DNA of 64,000 nt, from positions 1 through 64,000 of the forward strand of contig CALKXY010000011.1 in assembly GCA_938003545.1 (NCBI GenBank), in the 5' to 3' direction. Source of the DNA: an uncultured Caulobacterales bacterium. Lineage in GTDB: Bacteria > Pseudomonadota > Alphaproteobacteria > Caulobacterales > Maricaulaceae. A program made the translations under genes and the position numbers. Position 1 is the stretch's first letter. Every line of letters starts with the position of its first letter. Of this stretch, positions 54,018-62,393 are shown one piece after another. The notes under the pieces are model-generated. The model made no database searches, was not told the origin of the DNA, and saw only the letters and a program-made list of their open reading frames with translations.

Positions 54018-54212
54018 TTAAACCTTCGTGCGATACCCAATGTAGCGAAAATGCCAGAGGGTGATCCATCCTCTGCCTGATTCCCCAATATAGGCTGGGC
54101 GCACAATAACTGCGCCGCCAAGGTCGACTGTGGTGTCCTGCGCAAGCACAGGCGCGGAGAGACCAAGAGAGACGGCAAGAGTGGTCGCAAGGACGATGTA
54201 AAAACGTTTCAT
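54018..54212 (-). CDS. Small exported protein, unknown
   Basis: 64 aa. A clear signal peptide (MKRFYIVLATTLAVSLGLSA) ends near VLA-QD, leaving about 39 residues. The mature part has no recognised motif. No strong ribosome site is seen, so the gene is tentative. It is convergent with the DsbA-like gene. Confidence 0.45.
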   Translation of the reverse strand: MKRFYIVLATTLAVSLGLSAPVLAQDTTVDLGGAVIVRPAYIGESGRGWITLWHFRYIGYRTKV

Positions 54213-54324
54213 GCTGTGAATACGGATGAAGGCGGAAAAGAGGTGAAAGACCTACGCATAAAAAGACAGACAAAGCGCAAACTTCTGCCTTGTTATGGCC
54301 GTGAGGGACATGGAAGTTCCTATC

Positions 54325-55185
54325 ATGGCTGATCCTCTCATCTGGTTACACACCCAAAAAACGGCGTTGCAGGCTCGCTTTGTGACGGGCCCTTTTAGCC
54401 TTGCGACTTTCGAGTTTTTGGCGTTTGGGATCAAACAGGCTTGGGCCTGTATCTTTGGCGGCTTGATGCTTTTGCTCTTACTCGGGACATATTTATTTTA
54501 CCCCGATAGTGCCGCCTTAAACCGTTATGACGTCATCACACTTGGGGCCGTTTGCATTCAAATTATGCTCTTAGTGACACGGCTGGAAACTATAGAGGAA
54601 GCGAAGGTCATTCTTATTTTTCATCTTGTCGGGACATTGATGGAAATATTCAAAACACATGTTGGTAGTTGGGTTTATCCAGAGGCCAGTGCGTTGCAAA
54701 TTGCGGGTGTACCTCTCTTTTCTGGATTTATGTATGCGTGTGTGGGGAGTTACATTGCGCGCGTCTGGCGATTGTTTGAGTTTCGATTTGATCGATTTCC
54801 GCCGCTTTGGGTGCAGAGCCTGTTGGCGATTGCGATCTACATCAATTTCTTCACACATCATTATGGCCCAGATATTCGCATCCTACTTTTTATCGCGACG
54901 GCCTTTATTTACGGTCCCTGTATGATTTGGTTCAAGCCGAATGAGGCACATCGTCCAATGCCGTTATTATTAGGACTAACCTTGGTCGCGCTCTTTATTT
55001 GGTTCGCGGAGAATATAGGCACTTTCGCTCGTGCGTGGTCTTATCCTGGGCAAGAGGCGGGTTGGCATATGGTGAGCTTAGCCAAGCTGGGAAGCTGGTT
55101 TCTGCTGATGATCATTAGCTTTGTTTTGGTGGCGTGGTTGAACCGAGCTGACGAGGCGCCAAAAGAAAAGCCCGCTACGACATAA
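54325..55185 (+). CDS. DUF817 family membrane protein
   Basis: 286 aa from the ATG at 54325; another 30 bases upstream is possible. About eight hydrophobic helices. GTLMEIFKTHVGSWVYPE, with VPLFSGFMYACVGSYIARVW, is characteristic of the DUF817 family, whose function is unknown. The TAA stop lies in the loop of its own bidirectional terminator. Confidence 0.85.
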   Translation: MADPLIWLHTQKTALQARFVTGPFSLATFEFLAFGIKQAWACIFGGLMLLLLLGTYLFYPDSAALNRYDVITLGAVCIQIMLLVTRLETIEEAKVILIFHLVGTLMEIFKTHVGSWVYPEASALQIAGVPLFSGFMYACVGSYIARVWRLFEFRFDRFPPLWVQSLLAIAIYINFFTHHYGPDIRILLFIATAFIYGPCMIWFKPNEAHRPMPLLLGLTLVALFIWFAENIGTFARAWSYPGQEAGWHMVSLAKLGSWFLLMIISFVLVAWLNRADEAPKEKPATT

Positions 55186-55200
55186 TCGTAACGGGCTTTT
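55166..55200. terminator. Bidirectional terminator between DUF817 gene and icd
   Basis: AAAAGCCCG-c-TACGA pairs with TCGTA-a-CGGGCTTTT around a CATAA loop. A-run and T-run lie on opposite sides, so it can stop both strands. The DUF817 stop codon (55183-55185) is in the loop. Confidence 0.9.
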
Positions 55201-55242
55201 ATGATTGTGATATCGGTCGGTCGTAACCGCCTAAGAAAAGAC

Positions 55243-56454
55243 CTAAGTCATTTTCCGTTCGAAGTTCTCAGCGATGGCTTCGAGATAGCCTTCTGTTGTC
55301 AACCAGCCTTGCTGATCACCAACGAGGAGGGCGAGGTCTTTTGTCATTTGGCCGCCTTCGACGGTTTCAATAACAGTTTTCTCTAGGCCTGTTGCGAAGG
55401 CTGCGAGCTTTTCATTGTCGTCCAACTTGGCACGATGCGCGAGGCCACGTGTCCATGCAAAGATTGACGCTGTTGAGTTTGTCGATGTCGCTTCACCCTT
55501 TTGGTGATTGCGATAATGACGTGTGACCGTACCATGTGCCGCTTCGGCTTCCATTGTCTTTCCGTCTGGAGTCAGAAGGAAGGATGTCATCAGGCCAAGT
55601 GACCCAAAGCCCTGTGCAACTGTGTCGGACTGAACATCGCCGTCATAGTTTTTACACGCCCAAATATATCCGCCAGACCATTTCATAGCTGCTGCGACCA
55701 TATCGTCGATCAAGCGATGCTGATACTCGCCGCCAAATTCAGCAAATTTCTCTGCAAATTCTGCGTCATAAACTTCTTGGAAGATGTCTTTGAAACGTCC
55801 GTCATATTTCTTGAGGATCGTGTTCTTTGTAGACAGGTAAACAGGCCATTTACGGGACACGCCATAGTTCATACAGGCGCGTGCAAAATCGCGGATGGAT
55901 GCGTCGAGGTTATACATACCCATCGCAACGCCGGCTTCTGGGAAATCAAACACTTCGCGTTCGATTTTTTCGCCGTTTTCGCCTTCCCACGTCATTGTCA
56001 GCTTACCAGCGGACGGGACGAGGAAGTCTGTGGCTTTATACTGATCACCAAAGGCGTGACGGCCAATAACGATAGGCTGTGTCCAGCCTGGGACGAGGCG
56101 CGGAACGTTATTACAAATGATCGGTTCACGGAAGACAACGCCGCCAAGGATGTTTCTGATCGTACCGTTCGGGGAACGCCACATTTCCTTTAGGTCGAAT
56201 TCTTCGACGCGTTGCTCATCTGGTGTGATGGTTGCACATTTGATACCGACGTTATGTTTCTTGATGGCATTCGCCGCATCAACAGTGATTTGATCATCTG
56301 TTGCATCGCGGGATTGAATGGACAGATCATAGTCGAGGAGATCAATGTCGAGATAGGGATGGATCAAGCGATCCTTAATCATGTCCCAAATGATGCGAGT
56401 CATCTCGTCACCATTCATATCGACGACGGGGTTTGCTACCTTGATTTTAGCCAT
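55243..56454 (-). CDS. icd: Isocitrate dehydrogenase (NADP-dependent)
   Basis: 403 aa from the ATG preceded by GAGGAAA; a longer reading to 56550 is not needed. TCA-cycle enzyme giving 2-oxoglutarate. [13 protein letters not shown] at the start and YEDGDVQSD-like [21 protein letters not shown] are typical of the eukaryote-like type II NADP enzymes found in alphaproteobacteria. Divergent from the methyltransferase with a 79-base promoter gap. Confidence 0.95.
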   Translation of the reverse strand: MAKIKVANPVVDMNGDEMTRIIWDMIKDRLIHPYLDIDLLDYDLSIQSRDATDDQITVDAANAIKKHNVGIKCATITPDEQRVEEFDLKEMWRSPNGTIRNILGGVVFREPIICNNVPRLVPGWTQPIVIGRHAFGDQYKATDFLVPSAGKLTMTWEGENGEKIEREVFDFPEAGVAMGMYNLDASIRDFARACMNYGVSRKWPVYLSTKNTILKKYDGRFKDIFQEVYDAEFAEKFAEFGGEYQHRLIDDMVAAAMKWSGGYIWACKNYDGDVQSDTVAQGFGSLGLMTSFLLTPDGKTMEAEAAHGTVTRHYRNHQKGEATSTNSTASIFAWTRGLAHRAKLDDNEKLAAFATGLEKTVIETVEGGQMTKDLALLVGDQQGWLTTEGYLEAIAENFERKMT

Positions 56455-56533
56455 GTTTTCCTCATTAAGCGGACAAGTAAGAAGTGTTGGACGCGCCTTA
56501 ACACTGGGCATTGATAAACGAAAGCCGATATTC

Positions 56534-57319
56534 ATGGGTAAAGCCATCAAGGATCAATTAGGGCGCGTGATAGAACGCGAGGACGCGCCGCAACCCGCCG
56601 TTATTCTTGTGCGGCCGCAATTGGGCGAGAATATTGGTGCCGCCTGCCGCGGTATGTTGAATTTTGGCCTGACAGAACTGCGCCTTGTGGCACCGCGCGA
56701 CGGCTGGCCTAACCCTGCGGCGGACGCTATGGCGGCGGGCGCGGTAGAGTTAATCGAAAATGCGAAACTATTTGAGACGGTCGAAGAGGCTGTCGCAGAC
56801 TTGTCTTATGTTCTGGCCGCAACGGCACGCCGACGTGAGCTGGAAATTCCTGTGGTCGGAACCACTGTTGTTGGCCGCGAAATGCGAGCGAAAGTAGAGC
56901 AGGGCGTCGGTATCTTATTCGGCCCAGAAAAAGCGGGACTAACGAATGCGGATGTTGTTATGGCAGATGCGATCCTGACCTATCCCGTGAACCCAGCGTT
57001 TCAATCGCTGAACCTTGCGCAAGCCGTGAACGTCTTCGCCTTTATTTGGGCGCAAAGTGAAGGTTCGGAAGTCCCTGACTATTTCGAAGGCGTGCGTAGC
57101 GATGTAGCCCCGCGCGAAGACCTCGCGCGTCTTTTTGATCATTTGGAAGATGAACTGGAGGACGCGGGATTCTTTTTTCCAGCGGCCAAAAAACATCTCA
57201 TGCAGCAAAATATCCGAGCGCCCTTAACCCGCGCGCAGATGAGCGAGCAAGAAGTGCGAACCTTTCGCGGTATTGTCAAAGCTTTGGCAAAGGGACGTGG
57301 GAAAGCACGCGGTAAGTAA
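56534..57319 (+). CDS. RNA 2'-O-methyltransferase of the SPOUT family (TrmJ-type)
   Basis: 261 aa. SPOUT motifs: [37 protein letters not shown], and [20 protein letters not shown], which forms the trefoil knot. The TrmJ type methylates position 32 of tRNAs; a related rRNA role is possible. The start chosen at 56534 lies after the divergent icd promoter; an earlier ATG at 56381 overlaps icd. A GGQ release-factor-like gene follows 8 bases on. Confidence 0.88.
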   Translation: MGKAIKDQLGRVIEREDAPQPAVILVRPQLGENIGAACRGMLNFGLTELRLVAPRDGWPNPAADAMAAGAVELIENAKLFETVEEAVADLSYVLAATARRRELEIPVVGTTVVGREMRAKVEQGVGILFGPEKAGLTNADVVMADAILTYPVNPAFQSLNLAQAVNVFAFIWAQSEGSEVPDYFEGVRSDVAPREDLARLFDHLEDELEDAGFFFPAAKKHLMQQNIRAPLTRAQMSEQEVRTFRGIVKALAKGRGKARGK

Positions 57320-57327
57320 GCTAGATT

Positions 57328-57837
57328 ATGCCAGCCGCGCTAAACCGTAATGATCTGCTCGATTTGGAGGATGAGGCACTCCTACGACAGTGCCGTCAGG
57401 AGACCTACCGGGCTTCTGGCCCAGGCGGGCAGCATCGTAATATGACGGATTCTGCGGTGAGGCTAACTGTGCTGGACGGGGCAGTTGTAGCGCAATGTGC
57501 GGACCATAGATCGCAACACCGCAACCGCAATGAAGCCCTCAAGCGGCTGAGATTTAACCTCGCACTAGAGCTTCGCATGCCCATTGCTCCGGGGCCAGCG
57601 TCTGAACGCTGGGACGGCTCATGGAAACTCGGCAAAAAAGACTATCGTTACGCAGGCTTCCTCGCGCATTTATTGGATGTCCTTGCGCATAATGATTGGG
57701 CGGTTGGCGAGGCCGCGAAAGCCCTCGGCATTTCAACGGGGAAACTAATCCGCACCCTCGCGCAAGACCCCCGCGCTTGGAACGCCGTTAATCAAGCGCG
57801 CGCAGGAATAGGCCTCGTGAATTTACGACGGCCTTAG
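57328..57837 (+). CDS. Release-factor-like GGQ protein with C-terminal helix-turn-helix-like tail
   Basis: 169 aa. The RF-1-type catalytic loop [17 protein letters not shown] has the GGQ that hydrolyses peptidyl-tRNA. No stop-codon recognition domain is present. After about residue 95 a segment, [19 protein letters not shown], resembles a helix-turn-helix. It is not ArfB, which has a basic tail instead. A role in ribosome rescue is plausible. It is probably co-transcribed with the methyltransferase. Confidence 0.82.
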   Translation: MPAALNRNDLLDLEDEALLRQCRQETYRASGPGGQHRNMTDSAVRLTVLDGAVVAQCADHRSQHRNRNEALKRLRFNLALELRMPIAPGPASERWDGSWKLGKKDYRYAGFLAHLLDVLAHNDWAVGEAAKALGISTGKLIRTLAQDPRAWNAVNQARAGIGLVNLRRP

Positions 57838-57979
57838 TGTATAAAGTCAATCTTGTGAGGGTTAAAACAAAGGTCGAACACTCTGCAATATAGTTAGAAC
57901 ACTTCTTGGTGTTAAAAGCTTATTTTTGAATAATAGTCGTGTTAGTTACTTGCTTGATTTCATATTATGGAAATATCTG

Positions 57980-58306
57980 ATGTTTAAAATGGAGAACATG
58001 AGGGATCTGCGGGGAAGAATTCCATACATGTTTCTTTATTCCCCGGATCAGTACCCTTACGAAGACTTCCTCTCTGATGAAAATCAGATGAATCTTGATT
58101 TGGGGTTTTCACAGCTTCATCAGGGTGTTGAAATTGCGCTTCCTCCGAAGAAATACCCTGAAGCCATTTGGGATAAAAAACGAAAACACCTACATGATTT
58201 ACTAAATGAATCTTATAGGCTTTTTAAAACGGACGATCCTGCTCAACATGACAAAGCGCGCATGATGTTAGATGATTTTGATATGCTCATTTTTAAAGGG
58301 AAATAG
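57980..58306 (+). CDS. Hypothetical protein, A+T-rich
   Basis: 108 aa from the ATG at 57980, preceded by GGAA; a TTG at 57926 is an alternative. Soluble, rich in acidic and aromatic residues (YSPDQYPYEDFLSDENQ), with a helical C-terminus. No family recognised. Base composition is lower in G+C than neighbours, which may point to acquisition. It lies next to repeat copy B. Confidence 0.55.
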   Translation: MFKMENMRDLRGRIPYMFLYSPDQYPYEDFLSDENQMNLDLGFSQLHQGVEIALPPKKYPEAIWDKKRKHLHDLLNESYRLFKTDDPAQHDKARMMLDDFDMLIFKGK

Positions 58307-58380
58307 CTTGTAAGGTTTCGAGGATGCAACTGTGTGAAGGCATTGCAAACCATTGCCCTTCGTGAGTTCTATTTCAAACT

Positions 58381-58885
58381 TAATCCTTGTTTTGACGAAG
58401 TAATAATTATTGAAATTCAATTGCTTGCAACAAAATTCAAGAGAATGATCCTTGGTCCCCAAAGCTGTGTCATACTACACAGGTTCTTTCGGACACGGGA
58501 CAAGTGAGACGTCGCTTACTGGTATCGAAAGACGGTGGGGTTGAGCGTCTGACTGTGTATTTCGTTAATGCGAATTGCACGAGACAAGTTGGAGTGTGCC
58601 GGACCTTTTGCGGTGAGCGTTGACTGCCTGATCTTGAACCGGGTTCTCGAAAATCTTTGGATTTCCGAGTTACTGTCGGAAGGTTTGACTGTAGGACCCC
58701 CAACCGTCGCACCAAAAACCGCTGCCGCGTGGCTTATACCTGCGTAAAACACTTTTCTATTCTGGTATTCCATCGCGGATATCGGCCACGCGGACTGTCC
58801 CATTTATTGGACATCGCATATTTTGGCGGTCGCCCATGTTGAAACCCTAGTTTCAACGGAGGCTGTGAGCGATTTTGCGTGGCTA
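58381..58885 (-). ncRNA. Candidate structured RNA, copy B of the intergenic repeat
   Basis: About 505 bases homologous to 40651-41116. The ends are near identical and the middle diverged. Conserved pairings: GGGACA (58497-58502) with TGTCCC (58796-58801), CCGCGTGGC (58725-58733) with GCCACGCGG (58785-58793), and the perfect hairpin at 58838-58857 identical to copy A. GTGA/TCGC replaces GCGA/TCGC, a G-C to U-G change that keeps pairing. Minus-strand CAAG/CTTG plus ATTTTGTT at 58430-58454 can terminate it. It occupies most of the 638-base gap before the small membrane protein gene. Confidence 0.6.
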
Positions 58886-58944
58886 TTCGTTATTTTCCCG
58901 TGTCAGCACTTTACTCTAAGAGGGAGTTCGGTCAGGAGGCTTTC

Positions 58945-59238
58945 ATGAAATATATTGGATATGTCTTATTGGCTCTTGGTGCCGTAGCAGGTTTCATGGG
59001 TGTGCGCGTTTGGTTCGTATTTATCTTGGCCCTCCTATCGACATTTGTTTTTGCCTCTGCACGTCGTAAAAACCTCAAAGAAACACCGCAAGCACCTGAT
59101 CAAAACATGCTGATCGATGGCGTTTATCTATTTTTAGGGCAGCTGTTGATCCTCTTCGCAATTTATTTGCTCGGTGTTTTTATCGCGAGTCCTGGCGGTG
59201 CGTTGTTTGGTGATTTCCTAAGCGGGAAACAGAACTAA
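58945..59238 (+). CDS. Small membrane protein, two-to-three helices
   Basis: 97 aa; the ATG follows a perfect AGGAGG (58934-58939). Helices lie at about 3-40 (one or two) and 58-80. No family recognised. The end overlaps the convergent rarD stop by 3 bases. Its promoter probably lies inside or beside repeat copy B. Confidence 0.7.
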   Translation: MKYIGYVLLALGAVAGFMGVRVWFVFILALLSTFVFASARRKNLKETPQAPDQNMLIDGVYLFLGQLLILFAIYLLGVFIASPGGALFGDFLSGKQN

Positions 59239-60155
59239 TTTGGCTCTACAACTGGACGTTTTCTGGATTTCCGTAAAGCGTCATAGGCAAAGATGGCAAC
59301 GCCGAGCCAAATAAACCCAAAACACCATGCATGGGCCGCCGTGAAGGCTTCGCCGAAATATAACGCGCATCCGAACTGCATTGTTGGGCCAATATACTGC
59401 AAAATGCCAAGCGTTGAGAGCTGTATGCGCCGCGCCGCAAAGGCAAAGGCCAAGAGCGGAAGCACAGTCAACGGCCCTGAGAAAATTATGAGGATGTCTG
59501 ACTTTGTACCGAAACTCCCCCAGGCCAAACCGCCTTGTGTCGAGAGATACCAGAGCAACCCCATAGCCGGTAGGAAGAGGGCAAGGACTTCAATAAATAA
59601 CCCTGGCATTGCGCCGACATCGATGGATTTTCGTAGGACGCCGTAGATTGTAAAACTCGTGGCGAGGAAAAGCGAAATGCCTGGAAAGACTCCCCCTTTT
59701 ATCGTGAGGATGGCGACGCCAATGAAGGCAAACAAAATTGCAACGCCTTGCAGGGCGCTCAGTTTCTCTTTGAAAAAGACAACTGCGACGAGGACGTAGA
59801 GTAGGGGGTTAATGTAGTATCCTAAGCTGCCTTGAAATATTTGCCCTTGTTGAATTGCCCAAATATAGACGCCCCAATTCGCAGCAAGGGCAAGCGCAGC
59901 GATTGTTAGCAATGCAACAGTTTTGGGCTTTGCCAAGGTGCGAAGTGTGTCTCTGATTTGCCTGCGGAACAGCAATATAAGTAAGCCGAACGGCACAGAC
60001 CAAACGATGCGGTGAGAGAGGAGCTCTAAGGCGGGTACGTGCTTCATGGCGACGAAATAGATGGGAAACAGGCCCCAAATCAGATATGCGCAGAGGCCAG
60101 ACAAAAGACCAGCTTGGCTGTCGCTCATATCGGTGTGTTGTGGAACCTTCGTCAT
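59235..60155 (-). CDS. rarD: RarD/EamA-type permease
   Basis: 306 aa with ten helices. The RarD signature GLCAYLIWGLFPIYF and LSHRIVWSVPFGLLIL, and LQYIGPTMQF late in the chain, are clear. RarD proteins are drug/metabolite transporters of unknown substrate. ATG at 60155 chosen over two others nearby (60212, 60128); none has a strong ribosome site. Confidence 0.88.
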   Translation of the reverse strand: MTKVPQHTDMSDSQAGLLSGLCAYLIWGLFPIYFVAMKHVPALELLSHRIVWSVPFGLLILLFRRQIRDTLRTLAKPKTVALLTIAALALAANWGVYIWAIQQGQIFQGSLGYYINPLLYVLVAVVFFKEKLSALQGVAILFAFIGVAILTIKGGVFPGISLFLATSFTIYGVLRKSIDVGAMPGLFIEVLALFLPAMGLLWYLSTQGGLAWGSFGTKSDILIIFSGPLTVLPLLAFAFAARRIQLSTLGILQYIGPTMQFGCALYFGEAFTAAHAWCFGFIWLGVAIFAYDALRKSRKRPVVEPN

Positions 60156-60357
60156 AAGCCGCAATGTCACCAAACGCATCATCTGCCAACTGTGTAATGT
60201 GGCTGAGATCAAAGTTTCTCCAGATGCAGGGGAACGCTTGACTTGAATGTGTAATCCTCTAAATGCTGCGCACTTACGGGAAGGTGTGGTGCCGCCGTTG
60301 TAATCGCTGCCTCAAAGGTGAGGTGAGCCGGGCCACGTCAAACAAGAAAGGACGCAC

Positions 60358-60975
60358 ATGTCTAAGCGTCATTCAGCTAAGTACAAGATTGATCGCCGTA
60401 TGGGCGAAAACATCTGGGGCCGTCCAAAATCCCCAGTAAACAAGCGTGCATATCCTCCAGGACAGCATGGCCAAAACCGTCGCGGTAAACTCAGCGATTT
60501 CGGTACACAGTTGCGCGCTAAGCAAAAGCTTAAAGGCTATTACGGCAACATCACGGAAAAACAGTTCCGCAAAACATACGATCAAGCGACGCGTATGAAA
60601 GGCGATGCATCTGAAAACCTAATCGGTTTGCTAGAGCGCCGTTTGGATGCTGTTGTTTATCGTTCTAAATTCGTTCCAACCGTCTTTGCCGCACGTCAGT
60701 TCGTCAATCACGGCCATGTTCTCGTTAATGGTAAGAAGGTCAACATCCCGTCCTACCGTTGTAAAGAGGGCGACGTTATTGAAGTGCGCGAAAAGTCCCG
60801 CACAATGGCATTAGTTTTGGAAGCTCTCGAGTCTTCAGAGCGTGAAATTCCAGATTATATTTCCCTTGATCCAAAGGCGATGCAGGCGACATTCGCACGT
60901 ACACCTTCGTTCGACGAAGTGCCTTATCCGGTTCAAATGGAACCAAATCTAACAGTGGAATTCTATTCTCGTTAG
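60358..60975 (+). CDS. rpsD: Ribosomal protein S4
   Basis: 205-aa primary 16S rRNA-binding protein. The S4 domain is seen in [37 protein letters not shown], part of which is the RNA-binding S4 fold. Monocistronic, with a terminator after it. Autogenous control is usual for S4 in some bacteria but no leader structure is recognised here. Confidence 0.97.
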   Translation: MSKRHSAKYKIDRRMGENIWGRPKSPVNKRAYPPGQHGQNRRGKLSDFGTQLRAKQKLKGYYGNITEKQFRKTYDQATRMKGDASENLIGLLERRLDAVVYRSKFVPTVFAARQFVNHGHVLVNGKKVNIPSYRCKEGDVIEVREKSRTMALVLEALESSEREIPDYISLDPKAMQATFARTPSFDEVPYPVQMEPNLTVEFYSR

Positions 60976-61002
60976 AGAACATTCCACAGAGAGTTTTGAA
61001 AG

Positions 61003-61033
61003 ACCCGCTCGGCTTGGCCGCAGCGGGTTTTTT
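61003..61033 (+). terminator. Intrinsic terminator after rpsD
   Basis: ACCCGCT and AGCGGGT pair across a 12-base loop and are followed by TTTTTT. It lies 28 bases past the rpsD stop. Confidence 0.9.
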
Positions 61034-61041
61034 ATTGCGGT

Positions 61042-61632
61042 CTAACCGCGTTCCCAGACAATACGAAAGGCTTCCCCATCAGGCACATTCGAAACAGTCT
61101 GACGGAAGTGGTAAAATCCACCTTGTTTTAAAGCGAAGGATTCAACGCCGCTACGCAGTTTTGTCTCTGTGCTAAATTTACTCACAACGTGGCAGTCGAA
61201 AATTTCAATAACCCATGCGCGGCGACATTGATAAATGTCGAGCTTTGCTGACGCGCCTACTGGAAGGTCATATTTGATATTGAGGCTTTGACCTGACGTT
61301 AAATATGCTCGCTCCAACGCAAACATTTTAAGGTAGGGCCCGAAGATACCGTGAAATTTTGAATCACGATCAAATTCATATGTGTTGATTGAGGCAGAAT
61401 CTCCGGTCGCGAACTTCAACACTTTCTTAGGTTGAATCAACGCGGGCATATAGTGCATCGCGACATAGATCATGAACGCACCAAAGAGGAGAGAGAGCGC
61501 GGAGAAAATTGTCCGCAAAATACCCATTTGTTTACGCTGCCGGATGCCCGTGCGATCATTTAGATAATCAGCGTGAAAACCGCCAATGCCTGCCTTACGG
61601 CGGGACTTAATTCTCATACCGAATAAGGCCAT
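61042..61632 (-). CDS. Membrane-anchored protein, unknown
   Basis: 196 aa. The ATG at 61632 follows GGAG by 6 bases. A positively charged N-terminus precedes one transmembrane helix (about 35-58); the remaining C-terminal part should be periplasmic and has two Cys (CRRAW, DCHVV). Beta-rich domain, no family recognised. Convergent with rpsD. Confidence 0.7.
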   Translation of the reverse strand: MALFGMRIKSRRKAGIGGFHADYLNDRTGIRQRKQMGILRTIFSALSLLFGAFMIYVAMHYMPALIQPKKVLKFATGDSASINTYEFDRDSKFHGIFGPYLKMFALERAYLTSGQSLNIKYDLPVGASAKLDIYQCRRAWVIEIFDCHVVSKFSTETKLRSGVESFALKQGGFYHFRQTVSNVPDGEAFRIVWERG

Positions 61633-61732
61633 GTTACGCTCCATTTTGCATCGCCCCACAGCTCTGCGAAAAAGAACATAACATAATCTGGTTAGCGTCG
61701 GTTTAAGTCTATATTAGTATAGAGGTAACCAA

Positions 61733-62059
61733 CTAAGCTGCTGTTTTGATGCCTTTTTCTTTCAGCAGAGCTTTCAATTCACCATTTTCAAACATTTCAC
61801 GGACGATATCGCAACCGCCAATAAACTCGCCTTTGACAAAAACTTGCGGAATTGTAGGCCAGTTATTGACATCTTTGATGCCTTGACGGATTTCCATGTC
61901 TTCCAAAACATTCACGCTGGCGTAATCAACCTCTAGGTAATCGAATACTTGGACGACTGTTGAAGAAAATCCGCACTGCGGAAAGACGGGGGTCCCCTTC
62001 ATGTATAGGACGACGTCATTTTCACTAACGGTCTTCTGGATTTTTTCTTTTGCAGACAT
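61733..62059 (-). CDS. grxD: Monothiol glutaredoxin (Grx4/GrxD type)
   Basis: 108 aa from the ATG preceded by GGAG. The single-Cys site CGFS (Cys29) in FPQCGFS, with KGTP upstream and WPTIPQVFVKGEFIGG later, defines the Grx4 family, which binds a [2Fe-2S] cluster with glutathione and pairs with BolA proteins. A BolA gene lies 100 bases upstream in the same direction, in accord with that partnership. Confidence 0.95.
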   Translation of the reverse strand: MSAKEKIQKTVSENDVVLYMKGTPVFPQCGFSSTVVQVFDYLEVDYASVNVLEDMEIRQGIKDVNNWPTIPQVFVKGEFIGGCDIVREMFENGELKALLKEKGIKTAA

Positions 62060-62161
62060 ATCGGTCTCCGTAATCATCTGTAGCTTAACGCACAGATGGG
62101 GCTTTTTATATCATTATCAAGGAACGCAGTCGCGAGGTTGAACGATAGGCGTCTGATCGAG

Positions 62162-62392
62162 TTAAGGCGTGCGCGTTTCTAGGGCGAGGGCATGCAAAAC
62201 GCCGCCCATGTTCCCCTGAAGAGCTGCATAGACCATTTGGTGCTGTGCAACGCGTGACTTACCTGTGAAAGCGGCACTTGTGACGACAGCTTTCCAGTGG
62301 TCATTGTCTCCAGCTAAGTCTGTCATCTCAATTATGGCGTCGGGAAGAGCCGATTTGATCATTGCAACAATATCGTCTTCTTGCATCGCCAT
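62162..62392 (-). CDS. BolA/IbaG family protein
   Basis: 76-aa BolA-fold protein. VVTSAAFTGKSRVAQHQMVYAAL carries the conserved His near the cluster-binding site. It is likely to form a cluster-bridged heterodimer with the downstream monothiol glutaredoxin. The start lies 1 base after the purL stop, so it is coupled to purL. Confidence 0.92.
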   Translation of the reverse strand: MAMQEDDIVAMIKSALPDAIIEMTDLAGDNDHWKAVVTSAAFTGKSRVAQHQMVYAALQGNMGGVLHALALETRTP

Positions 62393-62393
62393 A

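Noticed and set aside
56381-56533. N-terminal extension of the TrmJ-type methyltransferase
   Set aside because: It would overlap icd and its ribosome site; homology begins at the ATG at 56534.
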